The notes under the pieces are model-generated. The model searched no databases. It was not told the origin of the DNA and saw nothing but the letters and a program-made list of their open reading frames with translations. DNA of 64,000 bases, taken from NCBI RefSeq assembly GCF_002723455.1, contig NZ_PDUS01000009.1, positions 64,463-128,462 on the forward strand, read 5' to 3'. Source of the DNA: Pseudoalteromonas sp. 3D05 (GTDB lineage: Bacteria > Pseudomonadota > Gammaproteobacteria > Enterobacterales > Alteromonadaceae). Shown piece by piece: positions 55,374 through 63,986 of the stretch. A program made the translations under genes and the position numbers. How positions within the stretch are numbered: the stretch's first letter is position 1; each line of letters starts with the position of its first letter.

Positions 55374-56846
55374 TTATCCCTTTTCGCCAGTGTTAAACCA
55401 TACATGATTTTTTTCAGCAAGAAGATCATCCGCATCTTCTGGGCCCCAGCTACCAGCACGATACAATGCAGGTTTACCTTTTTCTTGCCAGCGCTTAATG
55501 ATTGGATCAATCCATTTCCATGCTTGCCTTACTTCATCACGATGTATAAATAGTGACGGATTATTTGCCGCTGCATCTAGCATTAAGCGCTTGTAAGCAT
55601 CAGAATGAAAACCATTACTATAAGCCTCTGATAACTCAATATTCATAGTGACGGGTTCTAATTGCATTTCAAGATTATCAAGACGTTTTGACATCAAAGT
55701 AAGCTGGATGGTTTCTTCCGGTTGCAAACGGATCACAAGGCGATTTGGTTCTATTTTACCTACATTATCACCGTAAACATTGTGCGATACTTTTTTGTAC
55801 TCAACAACAATCTCAGCACAGCGTTTGGCCATGCGCTTACCGGTACGTAAATAAAATGGAACACCCGCCCAGCGCCAGTTATCAATATGAGCACGAATAG
55901 CGACAAATGTTTCTGTTTTGCTGGCGCCTTCGTTCAACTCTTCTAAGTATCCTGGGACAATTTTACCGTCTAAATCACCTGGTACATATTGACCACGTAT
56001 AATATTGTCATCAACATCGCCATCGACCAATGGACGTAAAGATTCCAACACTTTTAATTTTTCAGTGCGAATACTATTGGCATTTAACTTATTAGGCGAC
56101 TCCATTGCAACAAGGCAAAGTAGTTGCAATAGATGGTTTTGTACCATATCACGTAATGCACCGGCTTTATCGTAAAACCCTGCACGACTCTCAAGACCAA
56201 CCGTTTCTGATAAGCTAATTTGAATGTTATCAATCGATTTAGCATCCCACATATTTTCAAACAATGAGTTTGAAAAACGCAGTGCCATTAAATTTTGAAC
56301 TGTTTCTTTACCTAAATAATGATCGATACGGAATATTTGATCTTCTGTAAAGTACTCAGCAATTTTTGCATTGATTTCTTCTGCTGACTGGCCACAGTAA
56401 CCAATAGGTTTTTCAACCACTACACGAGATGTCGGGGTGATCAGACCTTTGACAGACAATATTTCACAGCAACTACCGTAAACAGCAGGTGGTAATGACA
56501 AGTAGAAAACACGTGATTTTTCTGATGAATCTCGATCGAGAATATCTTTTAATGTATCCCAGTCGCTATCCGCTTCGGTTACATTGGTAACAACCGGAAC
56601 TAAAAAAGCAGAAAATGCTTTCCAATCTTTGCTGTTAAACTCACCTTTACTAAGAAACTGTTTTAACGCTTCATGCGCGGTTTCGATGTATTCTGCACGT
56701 TTACTTTCTTCTCGAACGGTCGGCAATATACGCGAACCTTCTGGTAGATTCCCTTCTTGATATGCGCGATACATTGCTGGAAGTAATTTGCGTAAAGCAA
56801 GATCACCACCGCCCCCAAAAATAACAATATCAAAAGGATTTAGCAT
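55374..56846 (-). CDS. zwf: Glucose-6-phosphate 1-dehydrogenase
   Basis: A 490-residue enzyme (E. coli Zwf 491) oxidising glucose-6-phosphate to the lactone with NADP. The nucleotide-binding motif is FGGGGDLALRKLLPA, and the substrate/catalytic block is FRIDHYLGKE. The C-terminal region with the tetramer-forming domain is complete. It lies second in the pgi-zwf-pgl order. The 259-bp gap from pgi holds only an imperfect hairpin (CTTAGGG with CCCTAAG, about 56990-57032). Confidence 0.96.
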   Translation of the reverse strand: MLNPFDIVIFGGGGDLALRKLLPAMYRAYQEGNLPEGSRILPTVREESKRAEYIETAHEALKQFLSKGEFNSKDWKAFSAFLVPVVTNVTEADSDWDTLKDILDRDSSEKSRVFYLSLPPAVYGSCCEILSVKGLITPTSRVVVEKPIGYCGQSAEEINAKIAEYFTEDQIFRIDHYLGKETVQNLMALRFSNSLFENMWDAKSIDNIQISLSETVGLESRAGFYDKAGALRDMVQNHLLQLLCLVAMESPNKLNANSIRTEKLKVLESLRPLVDGDVDDNIIRGQYVPGDLDGKIVPGYLEELNEGASKTETFVAIRAHIDNWRWAGVPFYLRTGKRMAKRCAEIVVEYKKVSHNVYGDNVGKIEPNRLVIRLQPEETIQLTLMSKRLDNLEMQLEPVTMNIELSEAYSNGFHSDAYKRLMLDAAANNPSLFIHRDEVRQAWKWIDPIIKRWQEKGKPALYRAGSWGPEDADDLLAEKNHVWFNTGEKG

Positions 56847-57105
56847 AATTAACTCTCTACGTTAGCATTGCCCAGTTGTCGACTGCTTTTATTGCAGTTC
56901 AGGCATACGTTTGTTGTTTAAAGTGATGTCAGCTTTTCGCATCGAGAAAAAGCCTGTTGAATTCGATTTATACGGCTGATTAAATGAGCCTTAGGGGCTC
57001 TGCATATCCTCTCACAAATATACAGGCCCTAAGAACTCCAGCGCTACCCGTTCAAAGGTATTTGGTTTGCAATAAGCATTTAACTAATGCCAATCGCTAA
57101 ATTTG

Positions 57106-58749
57106 TTAAGCGCGGTGCGCTTTGTAGTAGTTCATTAAGCCTTGAGTTGAACTATCGTGGGTATGTTTAACTGTTTCATCAAGTAATTCAGCTTCTATTT
57201 TAGACGCTAACCCTTTACCTAACTCAACTCCCCATTGGTCAAAAGAGCATATTTCTAAAATAATACCTTGGCAAAATATTTTATGCTCGTACAGTGCAAT
57301 TAAACGCCCGACTGCTTTTGCATCAACTACATCCAAAAGAATAGAAGTAGTCGGTCTGTTACCTTTGTGTATTTTATGATTTAACAGCGTTTCAATTTCA
57401 CTCTCAGATTTACCTTTAGCCGTTAAATCTGCGCGTACTTGGTTTTCATCAACACCCATCATCATTGCTTCTGTTTGAGCAAAAAAGTTGGATAGTAATA
57501 TATCGTGGTGTTGTCCAACACTTACCTGCGGCTTAACTGAGGCTATAAAATCGGCAGGCACAATCACGTTACCTTGATGCAAACATTGGTAAAAAGCATG
57601 TTGGCCGTTAATGCCCGTCATTCCCCAAATAATAGGAACCGTCGTATAATTAACAGTTTCACCAGCAAAATTGACGTGTTTACCATTACTTTCCATTTCA
57701 CCTTGCTGTAAATAAGCCGGTAACATGTGCAATGCTTGATCATATGGCAATATAGCTTGCGCATCATAACCAAGAAAACTCGTATTCCACACGCTCAATA
57801 GTGCCATCAATAGCGGGATATTTTTATCATTGGGCGCTGATTTAAAATGCTCATCTACTTCAAACGCACCTGCAAGTATATCTTCAAATGCTTCAAACCC
57901 TAGGTAAAGCGCTATAGGTAATCCTATCGCACTCCATAATGAAAAACGACCGCCTACCCAATCCCACATTGTGAATACGTTTTCATTTGCAATACCAAAA
58001 GCTGCCGTTTTTTCTAAATTAGTGCTCACAGCCACAAAGTGTTTGGCGATTGATTTTTCATCATGAGCTGAATTCAAAAACCAATCAACAGCGGTTTTAG
58101 CATTCGTCATTGTTTCTGATGTAGTAAATGTTTTAGAAGAAATAACAAACAACGTTGTTTCAGGATCAATCTGTTTTAACACCGATGATATCTGAACACC
58201 GTCAGCATTCGATACATAATGAACATTAAGTGTATCGTCTGCATAACTTTTAAGTGCTTCAGTAGCCATTTGTGGCCCTAGATTTGAACCACCTACTCCA
58301 ATACTTACTACAGACTTTACAGGTTTACCTGTATAGCCTAGCCATTCACCTGAACGTACTTTCGCTACAAACTCTTTAATCTTTCCAAGTTCGGCGTTCA
58401 CAACATTACTAACATTTTCACCATCAACAACTAGGTCGCTGGAATGTCTATTGCGCAAAGCAGTATGCAGTACAGCTCTGTTTTCTGTGAAATTAATTTT
58501 TTCACCTGAAAACATTTTATCGCGCCAAGCAGCAACATCACAATCGTCGGCAAGCTTTAGTAATTGGTTTAGTACTTTTTCATCAATAAGTTGCTTAGAG
58601 TAATCAAATAATATGCCTGGGGTTTGAGTCGAGAAAAGCTCGAATCGACTGCTATTATTGGCAAATAGATCTTTAAGGTGAACTTCTTTCATCTTATCAG
58701 CACTAATATTCAGTGCTTGCCAACTAGCCAGTTGTGAACGACAACTCAT
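57106..58749 (-). CDS. pgi: Glucose-6-phosphate isomerase
   Basis: A 547-residue enzyme (E. coli Pgi 549) interconverting glucose-6-P and fructose-6-P. Motifs: SIGVGGSNLGPQMATEAL, VISSKTFTTSETMTNA, VGGRFSLWSAIGLPIAL and FDQWGVELGKGLA. It is first of the leftward pgi-zwf-pgl set, unusual in that pgi is placed with the oxidative branch. Its promoter carries the LacI-type operator over the -35 box. Confidence 0.97.
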   Translation of the reverse strand: MSCRSQLASWQALNISADKMKEVHLKDLFANNSSRFELFSTQTPGILFDYSKQLIDEKVLNQLLKLADDCDVAAWRDKMFSGEKINFTENRAVLHTALRNRHSSDLVVDGENVSNVVNAELGKIKEFVAKVRSGEWLGYTGKPVKSVVSIGVGGSNLGPQMATEALKSYADDTLNVHYVSNADGVQISSVLKQIDPETTLFVISSKTFTTSETMTNAKTAVDWFLNSAHDEKSIAKHFVAVSTNLEKTAAFGIANENVFTMWDWVGGRFSLWSAIGLPIALYLGFEAFEDILAGAFEVDEHFKSAPNDKNIPLLMALLSVWNTSFLGYDAQAILPYDQALHMLPAYLQQGEMESNGKHVNFAGETVNYTTVPIIWGMTGINGQHAFYQCLHQGNVIVPADFIASVKPQVSVGQHHDILLSNFFAQTEAMMMGVDENQVRADLTAKGKSESEIETLLNHKIHKGNRPTTSILLDVVDAKAVGRLIALYEHKIFCQGIILEICSFDQWGVELGKGLASKIEAELLDETVKHTHDSSTQGLMNYYKAHRA

Positions 58750-58846
58750 TTTTAAAATCCCCTAATAAACTTGCAACAAACTGATTTATAACTATCTTTA
58801 TAGAAATATAGTTAAGCGATAGTCTAATAACCTACAAACAAAGTTA

Positions 58847-58875
58847 ACGATAAGTTAAAATGACAACGCTGTCAA
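58847..58875 (-). promoter_or_regulatory. pgi promoter with LacI-type operator 3 over the -35 box
   Basis: On the minus strand TTGACA (58870-58875), a 17-nt spacer, then TATCGT (58847-58852). The operator TGACARCGYTGTCA (58861-58874) shares five bases of the -35 box and covers part of the spacer, so binding would block RNA polymerase. It is the only structure I see in the 352-bp gap 58750-59101 between pgi and the divergent LacI-type gene. Confidence 0.78.
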
Positions 58876-59101
58876 TGCTCTAATTTTATATTTTACATTC
58901 GGGATAATAGCTTAATTTTACTCGTTTGACACCGGTATCATAAAAATTTTATCAATTATTTTACTGCTAATTTTACTTTACATTAGCTACACTAGTCGGC
59001 TTGATGAAGATTTTAAAAATTCATCGGTTCGATTTATAACAAATATCGACGCTTGATAAACGTATAAACAACTCGATAATAACAACCTAATAAGTAACTG
59101 T

Positions 59102-60130
59102 ATGAAAGTAACCATAAATGATGTAGCTAAGCTTGCTGGCGTTTCAATGAAAACGGTTTCGCGAGTGATAAACAAAGAGCCTTCCGTACGTAAAAAAACC
59201 TTTGATGTGGTTATGGAAGCAGTAAACGAACTAAATTATCAACCGAACCTTGCTGCTCGTAATCTAGCTGGAACGTCTTCATTCACTATTGGATTAGTCT
59301 ATGATAATCCCAATGCTTATTATGTAATCGATATGCAAAACGGTGTGCTCTCGCGTTGCAAAGATGAAGGCTATGAACTCGTAATTCATCCATGCAGTTA
59401 TTCTGAAGCGAATATGGAGCATGATTTTAAAACAATGATCAAGCGCTCTAGGCTTGCAGGTTTAGTGTTAACCCCTCCTCTATCCGAGCAAAGCAGCATT
59501 ACTAATTTATTAGATGAATTAAACATCCATTATGTTCGTGTTTTATCTGGTCGCCCAAATGAAGAGGACCAAGATACCTGTATTTATGTTAACGATTTTA
59601 AAGCCGCCTATGAGATAACAACCCACCTGCTAAAGCATGGCCACAAAAACATTGGATTTATCTGCGGTGATAAAGAACATAAATCGACAAGTGAACGATT
59701 AGAAGGTTATAAAGCCGCGCTGGCAGATCATAATACTCAAACGAATGATGCGTTTATTTATGATGGTAAATATTCATTCGAATCAGGTGTTGAAGGTGCA
59801 CAAGCGTTACTAGCTGATGACAATAAATTAGCTATCACTGCTATTTTAGGCGGTAACGATGAAATGGCCGCGGGTGCGCTTTTCGCCTCGCGTTTAATGG
59901 GAATAAAAATACCCGAACAGCTCTCAATTACTGGTTTCGAGAATTCTCCTTTCTCACGCCAAACATGGCCTAAACTGACAACTGCACATCAAGAAAACGA
60001 TGTAATCTCTCAACATGCTGCACGTTTGTTATTTACCAAAACAAGAGGGGCTAGAAATCAAGATAAAGATATTATCACTTCATTTACTCCTTCAATTGTC
60101 GTAAGAGATAGTTCAGGACCAAAATTGTAA
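59102..60130 (+). CDS. LacI-family transcriptional repressor
   Basis: A 342-residue regulator. The headpiece is TINDVAKLAGVSMKTVSRVI followed by the hinge helix YQPNLAARNLAG. The periplasmic-binding-like effector domain ends with SITGFENSPFSRQTWPKLTT. It is divergent from pgi-zwf-pgl and close to receptor 3, both carrying the TGACARCGYTGTCA palindrome, so it is the best candidate for the repressor of this sugar regulon (inference). The effector is probably a sugar or sugar phosphate. Confidence 0.93.
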   Translation: MKVTINDVAKLAGVSMKTVSRVINKEPSVRKKTFDVVMEAVNELNYQPNLAARNLAGTSSFTIGLVYDNPNAYYVIDMQNGVLSRCKDEGYELVIHPCSYSEANMEHDFKTMIKRSRLAGLVLTPPLSEQSSITNLLDELNIHYVRVLSGRPNEEDQDTCIYVNDFKAAYEITTHLLKHGHKNIGFICGDKEHKSTSERLEGYKAALADHNTQTNDAFIYDGKYSFESGVEGAQALLADDNKLAITAILGGNDEMAAGALFASRLMGIKIPEQLSITGFENSPFSRQTWPKLTTAHQENDVISQHAARLLFTKTRGARNQDKDIITSFTPSIVVRDSSGPKL

Positions 60131-60140
60131 GCAAAGCAAG

Positions 60141-60162
60141 AAGGCGCTCATGTTAGCGCCTT
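60141..60162. terminator. Intrinsic terminator after the LacI-type gene
   Basis: AAGGCGCT, CATGTT, AGCGCCTT and then TATTATTG. It is placed between this gene and the convergent fusion gene, 11 nt after the stop. Confidence 0.78.
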
Positions 60163-60187
60163 TATTATTGGGCAACCTCAAAGACGG

Positions 60188-62443
60188 CTAAAGTAATGCC
60201 AACCCACCTTTCAGATTGTAAACACATTCAAAACCAATATGTACTAGGTTATTAGCAGCTTGTTTTGAGCGATTACCACTGCGGCATAATAAAATGTAAC
60301 GCTGTGTCTTCTCTAACTTCCCAGAAACTAAAGCATAGGCCATTCGACTTAGTGGTATATTAATCACTTGCCCTTTCTTCAAATTAAATACTTTATTTAA
60401 ATCATATGCATCATGTTCGTATGGTTCTCTGGTGTCTATCAAGCATGTATTACTCTCTATCAGCATCGATTTTGCCTCAGTTAGATCAACCTGCATTAAG
60501 GCAGGTTCGTCAAACGTCGCAGCAAATCCACATAAGCTCGCCGACTGAGTAATTGTGCAAGCGTCATTCTCTTGTTTAGTTTTAACAAATTCAGCATCCG
60601 ACATTGCACCCGACAACAATTCACTTAGCAATGGGGTTTGTTGAATTTGTGCATGCCAATTGATAGCAAAACACTGTTGGTAATCGTGGCCGGAGCAAAT
60701 CATCGTGTCATTTTGCACGATTTGATTTAGCTGACGCAACGAATTGACCATTTCATCTGCATCTCCCCCTGCTAATAAGGTATTTCCAAGCCCCGCAGGC
60801 AGAAGTAAATCTCCACAGAAACAGTATAAAACTCGGCCTGACTTTTTGCTTCTTATTAGATAACTCATACTATCTTTACTATGGCCTGGGGTTTTTATGC
60901 GCTCCAGATTAATATGCATCAAATCAAGTATATCTTCGTGTTCAGGCCAGCCTAATTCATCCGTTTTAATATCACTTAAAGCAGTGGAGAAAGCACTTTC
61001 ATAAAGTGGTCTTGCAGAAATACGGTCTTGGTGATCATGAGTATCCAAAATAGCCATTATCTTTAATGATTGCGTGTTAACTATTTTTTCAAGTCGAGGA
61101 AGCATTTCAGCAATGGGATCGATAAGAATAGCCTCTTTATTTTCACTTACATAAAGCCAACTACAGGCACCTTGATGCCTATACTGAGTTAACCCTAAAG
61201 CACATGTTTCTTGTTGAGGCGACAATGCATCAGATACAACTAAACAGTTGGCTTGTAAAATAGGCTTTAACGCGCGAATTCGCTCACATGCCAAATCAAC
61301 TTCTAAAGCTGACATGGCAGGGCCAAATGATAAACGTAAAGCATTTTCACTTTGCCAATCTGATGCCCCCATAGCATCAAGTACAAAGCTTCTATTTGCG
61401 CCAGAACTACACGCTGAGCCTCCACTTATACGTATACCTGCCGCATCGAATAAATCCATCACCTCTTTGCTACTTAACTCATCCACAGAAAAGTTCAGTG
61501 TTGTCGGCACACTGTTGTCAAACCGATGATTAAACGTGATTTTTCCAAATGTATGTGTCAAGGCAGCATATAATTTATCGCGGTACTCGTTCAGTACGCT
61601 TATAGGTTTGAACGTCGTATCCGTTTCATCCAGCAACAAACTAAACAGTTTATTTAATCCCGCTATTCCGGGTAAGTTTTCTGTCCCTGAGCGCATACCA
61701 CTTTCTTGCCCACCTCCAGCAATAAATGGAGTGTATTCACGCCCTTGACGAATATAAAGCATGCCAATCCCTTTTGGTGCATACAGTTTATGACCTGAAA
61801 ATGGCGCATAATCAATCGTTGTTTGGCTCAAAGCAAGGTGTGTCTTTCCAAGCGCTTGTACACAGTCAACCATCCAAACTACATCATTATTATTCGCTCG
61901 AATAGCCTTTTCAATAGCAGCTAAATCTTGATAAACACCGGTTTCATTATTAACGGCCATAGTACAAATCATTAAGGCGTTTTCGCTATGCTGTGAAATA
62001 AAGCCTAAATCAAGGGTTCCGTCATTTAACACTGGGATTGCCAACACATCTGCATGAATACCCAGAACTTTGTTCCAATGTATTAATGTGTTAGGTACTG
62101 CTTTGTGTTCGGTTGCACCATAGAGCAATACCGGCTTTTTAATTGAGTGGTCTTTAGCCGCAATTAGTGTTGACACTACAGCTGTTTGGATACCTTCTGT
62201 GGCTCCAGATGTGAATAATATATCACCGCATTGCGCCCCGATCACTGTTCGCGCTTGTGCCCGTGTTTGTTCTAATAAATGTTTTGCCTGAATACCGGTT
62301 ATGTGTGAAGAAGACGGATTACCAAAACAAGTTTGCATGGTGTGCAAAACAACATCAGCAATACAGGGTAAAACGGGAGTAGTTGCATTTGCATCGAGAT
62401 AAATTTGTGCGGTTAGATCTGCACAAGGGACATGTTCGGACAT
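60188..62443 (-). CDS. Cysteine desulfurase - persulfide-dioxygenase-like - rhodanese fusion
   Basis: A 751-residue three-domain protein. Residues ~14-395 are an IscS/NifS-type class V aminotransferase (H113 PLP stacking, K219 in FSGHK, C345 in GGSACSSG). Residues ~415-610 are an ETHE1/GlxII-like MBL domain: H469, H521 and D545 are at the mononuclear Fe-ligand positions, but the HxHxDH motif reads HDHQDR, so the last second-site His is Arg. Residues ~655-751 are a rhodanese with C720 in LLCRSGNRS. Together these could make persulfide from cysteine, oxidise it, and shuttle sulfane sulfur (inference). A paired inverted repeat lies in its promoter region. Confidence 0.9.
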   Translation of the reverse strand: MSEHVPCADLTAQIYLDANATTPVLPCIADVVLHTMQTCFGNPSSSHITGIQAKHLLEQTRAQARTVIGAQCGDILFTSGATEGIQTAVVSTLIAAKDHSIKKPVLLYGATEHKAVPNTLIHWNKVLGIHADVLAIPVLNDGTLDLGFISQHSENALMICTMAVNNETGVYQDLAAIEKAIRANNNDVVWMVDCVQALGKTHLALSQTTIDYAPFSGHKLYAPKGIGMLYIRQGREYTPFIAGGGQESGMRSGTENLPGIAGLNKLFSLLLDETDTTFKPISVLNEYRDKLYAALTHTFGKITFNHRFDNSVPTTLNFSVDELSSKEVMDLFDAAGIRISGGSACSSGANRSFVLDAMGASDWQSENALRLSFGPAMSALEVDLACERIRALKPILQANCLVVSDALSPQQETCALGLTQYRHQGACSWLYVSENKEAILIDPIAEMLPRLEKIVNTQSLKIMAILDTHDHQDRISARPLYESAFSTALSDIKTDELGWPEHEDILDLMHINLERIKTPGHSKDSMSYLIRSKKSGRVLYCFCGDLLLPAGLGNTLLAGGDADEMVNSLRQLNQIVQNDTMICSGHDYQQCFAINWHAQIQQTPLLSELLSGAMSDAEFVKTKQENDACTITQSASLCGFAATFDEPALMQVDLTEAKSMLIESNTCLIDTREPYEHDAYDLNKVFNLKKGQVINIPLSRMAYALVSGKLEKTQRYILLCRSGNRSKQAANNLVHIGFECVYNLKGGLALL

Positions 62444-62448
62444 TAAAA

Positions 62449-62539
62449 ACGCACCATATTACTAAAAGATATATCTTATAACACATTCTACATAAATTTT
62501 ATGGTCGGTGTAATAATCAATTCATCTCTATGGTGCGTT
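62449..62539. promoter_or_regulatory. Inverted repeats in the promoter region of the fusion gene
   Basis: AACGCACCATA (62449-62459) and TATGGTGCGTT (62529-62539) are a perfect 11-bp inverted repeat 69 bp apart. Between them is the perfect 12-bp palindrome AAGATATATCTT (62466-62477). A possible minus-strand promoter (TTACAC, 17 nt, TAGAAT) lies between the arms. One arm sits just before the fusion gene's ATG. Confidence 0.5.
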
Positions 62540-62567
62540 ATCTATTCTATTTAAGACTAAAGACTGC

Positions 62568-63644
62568 TCACCCCTGCGGCTCGGCTAGCTGCTCTTCTTG
62601 CTTGGTTGACCACGCATTGATAAGTGCTTTGACCAAAGAAGCTAGCGGAATGGCGAAAAACACCCCCCAAAACCCCCAAAGCCCACCAAAAAACAACACA
62701 GCAACAATGATGAAAACGGGGTTTAAATCTACCGCTTCTGAAAACAATAAAGGCACTAAAACATTCCCATCAAGCGCTTGAATAATGCCGTAAACGATGA
62801 GTATCGTCCAAAATTGCGTTTCTACACCAAACTGAAACAGTGCAACAGCAGCAACTGGAATAGTCACCAACGCAGCACCGACAAATGGAATTAGCACAGA
62901 AAAGCCAACTAATACCCCTAATAATGCAGCGTAACGTAAGTCTAAAATAGTAAAAGCAATAAAGGATACTGAACCCACTATCAAAATCTCAAACACTTTA
63001 CCGCGAATATAGTTCATGATTTGCTGATTCATTTCATGCCAAACTTGTAAAATTAGACGCCGTTGCTTAGGCACTAACTTCGCAACACTTTGCGTTAGTT
63101 CAAGCTTATCTTTTAGCATAAAAAAAACTAATAGAGGCACAAGGATCAAGTAGATCAACCACGCTGCGACATCTTTAAGCGACGTCAAAGATGCAGATAA
63201 AGCAATTTGACCAAACTCAATGACTTTACTTTCTACACTCATTACCACCGACTGCACTTGCTCAGCCGTTATCAAACTAGGGTACTGATCCGGTAAATGT
63301 AATAAAAAGTACTTCCCTTTTTCAATCATATGAGGTGATTCTTGAAGCAAGTTACTGGCTTGCTGCCAAAGCACTGGGCCCATTCCCACAATCAAAGTAA
63401 GCATTAACCCTGTAAAGGCTAACATAACAAAAATAGTTGCCGTGAATCGCCTTAATCCAAGCCGCTCTAAATGTGCAACGGGCCAATCAAGTAGATAAGC
63501 AATGACTAAAGCAACCAAAACAGGAACAATCAATGAACCAAAGAAGTAAAATAGCGCCATTAATGCGACTAATAAAAATAACAAAGTAACCGAGTGAGGG
63601 TCTGAAAATTTTCTTTCGTACCATGCTTTTACATATTCAAACAC
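62568..63644 (-). CDS. AI-2E/PerM-family membrane protein
   Basis: A 358-residue polytopic membrane protein with about eight hydrophobic segments. FGSLIVPVLVALVIAYLLDW near the start, a central soluble region, then GVLVGFSVLIPFVGAALVTI and DGNVLVPLLFSEAVDLNPV are characteristic of the AI-2E transporter/PerM family. Members export or exchange varied substrates; the role of PerM is not settled. The start is GTG 63644, overlapping the TusA-like stop by 8 nt, so the pair is coupled. Confidence 0.9.
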   Translation of the reverse strand: MFEYVKAWYERKFSDPHSVTLLFLLVALMALFYFFGSLIVPVLVALVIAYLLDWPVAHLERLGLRRFTATIFVMLAFTGLMLTLIVGMGPVLWQQASNLLQESPHMIEKGKYFLLHLPDQYPSLITAEQVQSVVMSVESKVIEFGQIALSASLTSLKDVAAWLIYLILVPLLVFFMLKDKLELTQSVAKLVPKQRRLILQVWHEMNQQIMNYIRGKVFEILIVGSVSFIAFTILDLRYAALLGVLVGFSVLIPFVGAALVTIPVAAVALFQFGVETQFWTILIVYGIIQALDGNVLVPLLFSEAVDLNPVFIIVAVLFFGGLWGFWGVFFAIPLASLVKALINAWSTKQEEQLAEPQG

Positions 63645-63855
63645 GATGTGGCTCCACCATTAACAGCCCGAGCTGTTTTTGTAATTGGTAATGATAATTA
63701 TGCTTTTGCAAAAAACGTTCAATATCCGATGTTGATTGCTCAAGCGTTAACGTAAACTTAATCGGCTGTTGATTAAAGTTTGCCTGTTTTAAACCCAACT
63801 TGAAATGAATAAACTGTTGTGGGCATTTATATACGCGCAAATCTTGTTCTAACAT
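63637..63855 (-). CDS. TusA-like sulfur-carrier family protein (atypical)
   Basis: A 72-residue protein of TusA/SirA size and layout. VYKCPQQFIHFKLGLKQ aligns with the family's first beta strand and helix, where the sulfur-carrying Cys sits in CPxP; here CPQQ keeps the Cys-Pro but not the second Pro. The later region, DIERFLQKHNYHY, fits the second helix. It is coupled to the downstream PerM gene. Given the altered motif, it may not carry persulfide; the assignment is by fold and context. Confidence 0.6.
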   Translation of the reverse strand: MLEQDLRVYKCPQQFIHFKLGLKQANFNQQPIKFTLTLEQSTSDIERFLQKHNYHYQLQKQLGLLMVEPHRV

Positions 63856-63986
63856 AACTTCTCACTGGACAAAAATAAGCTCAGAATGCGATTATCTCTC
63901 ACTTACTTCATTGTATTTTAAATCAACTGCAACTTTTTCTTAAAACCCTCTGCACAATGGTTTATCCTTAATAAATATATTGTAGT

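Noticed and set aside
56988-57034. Imperfect hairpin (CTTAGGG with CCCTAAG) between pgi and zwf
   Set aside because: The loop is long, the stem interrupted and no T-run follows; I could not decide between an mRNA structure and chance.
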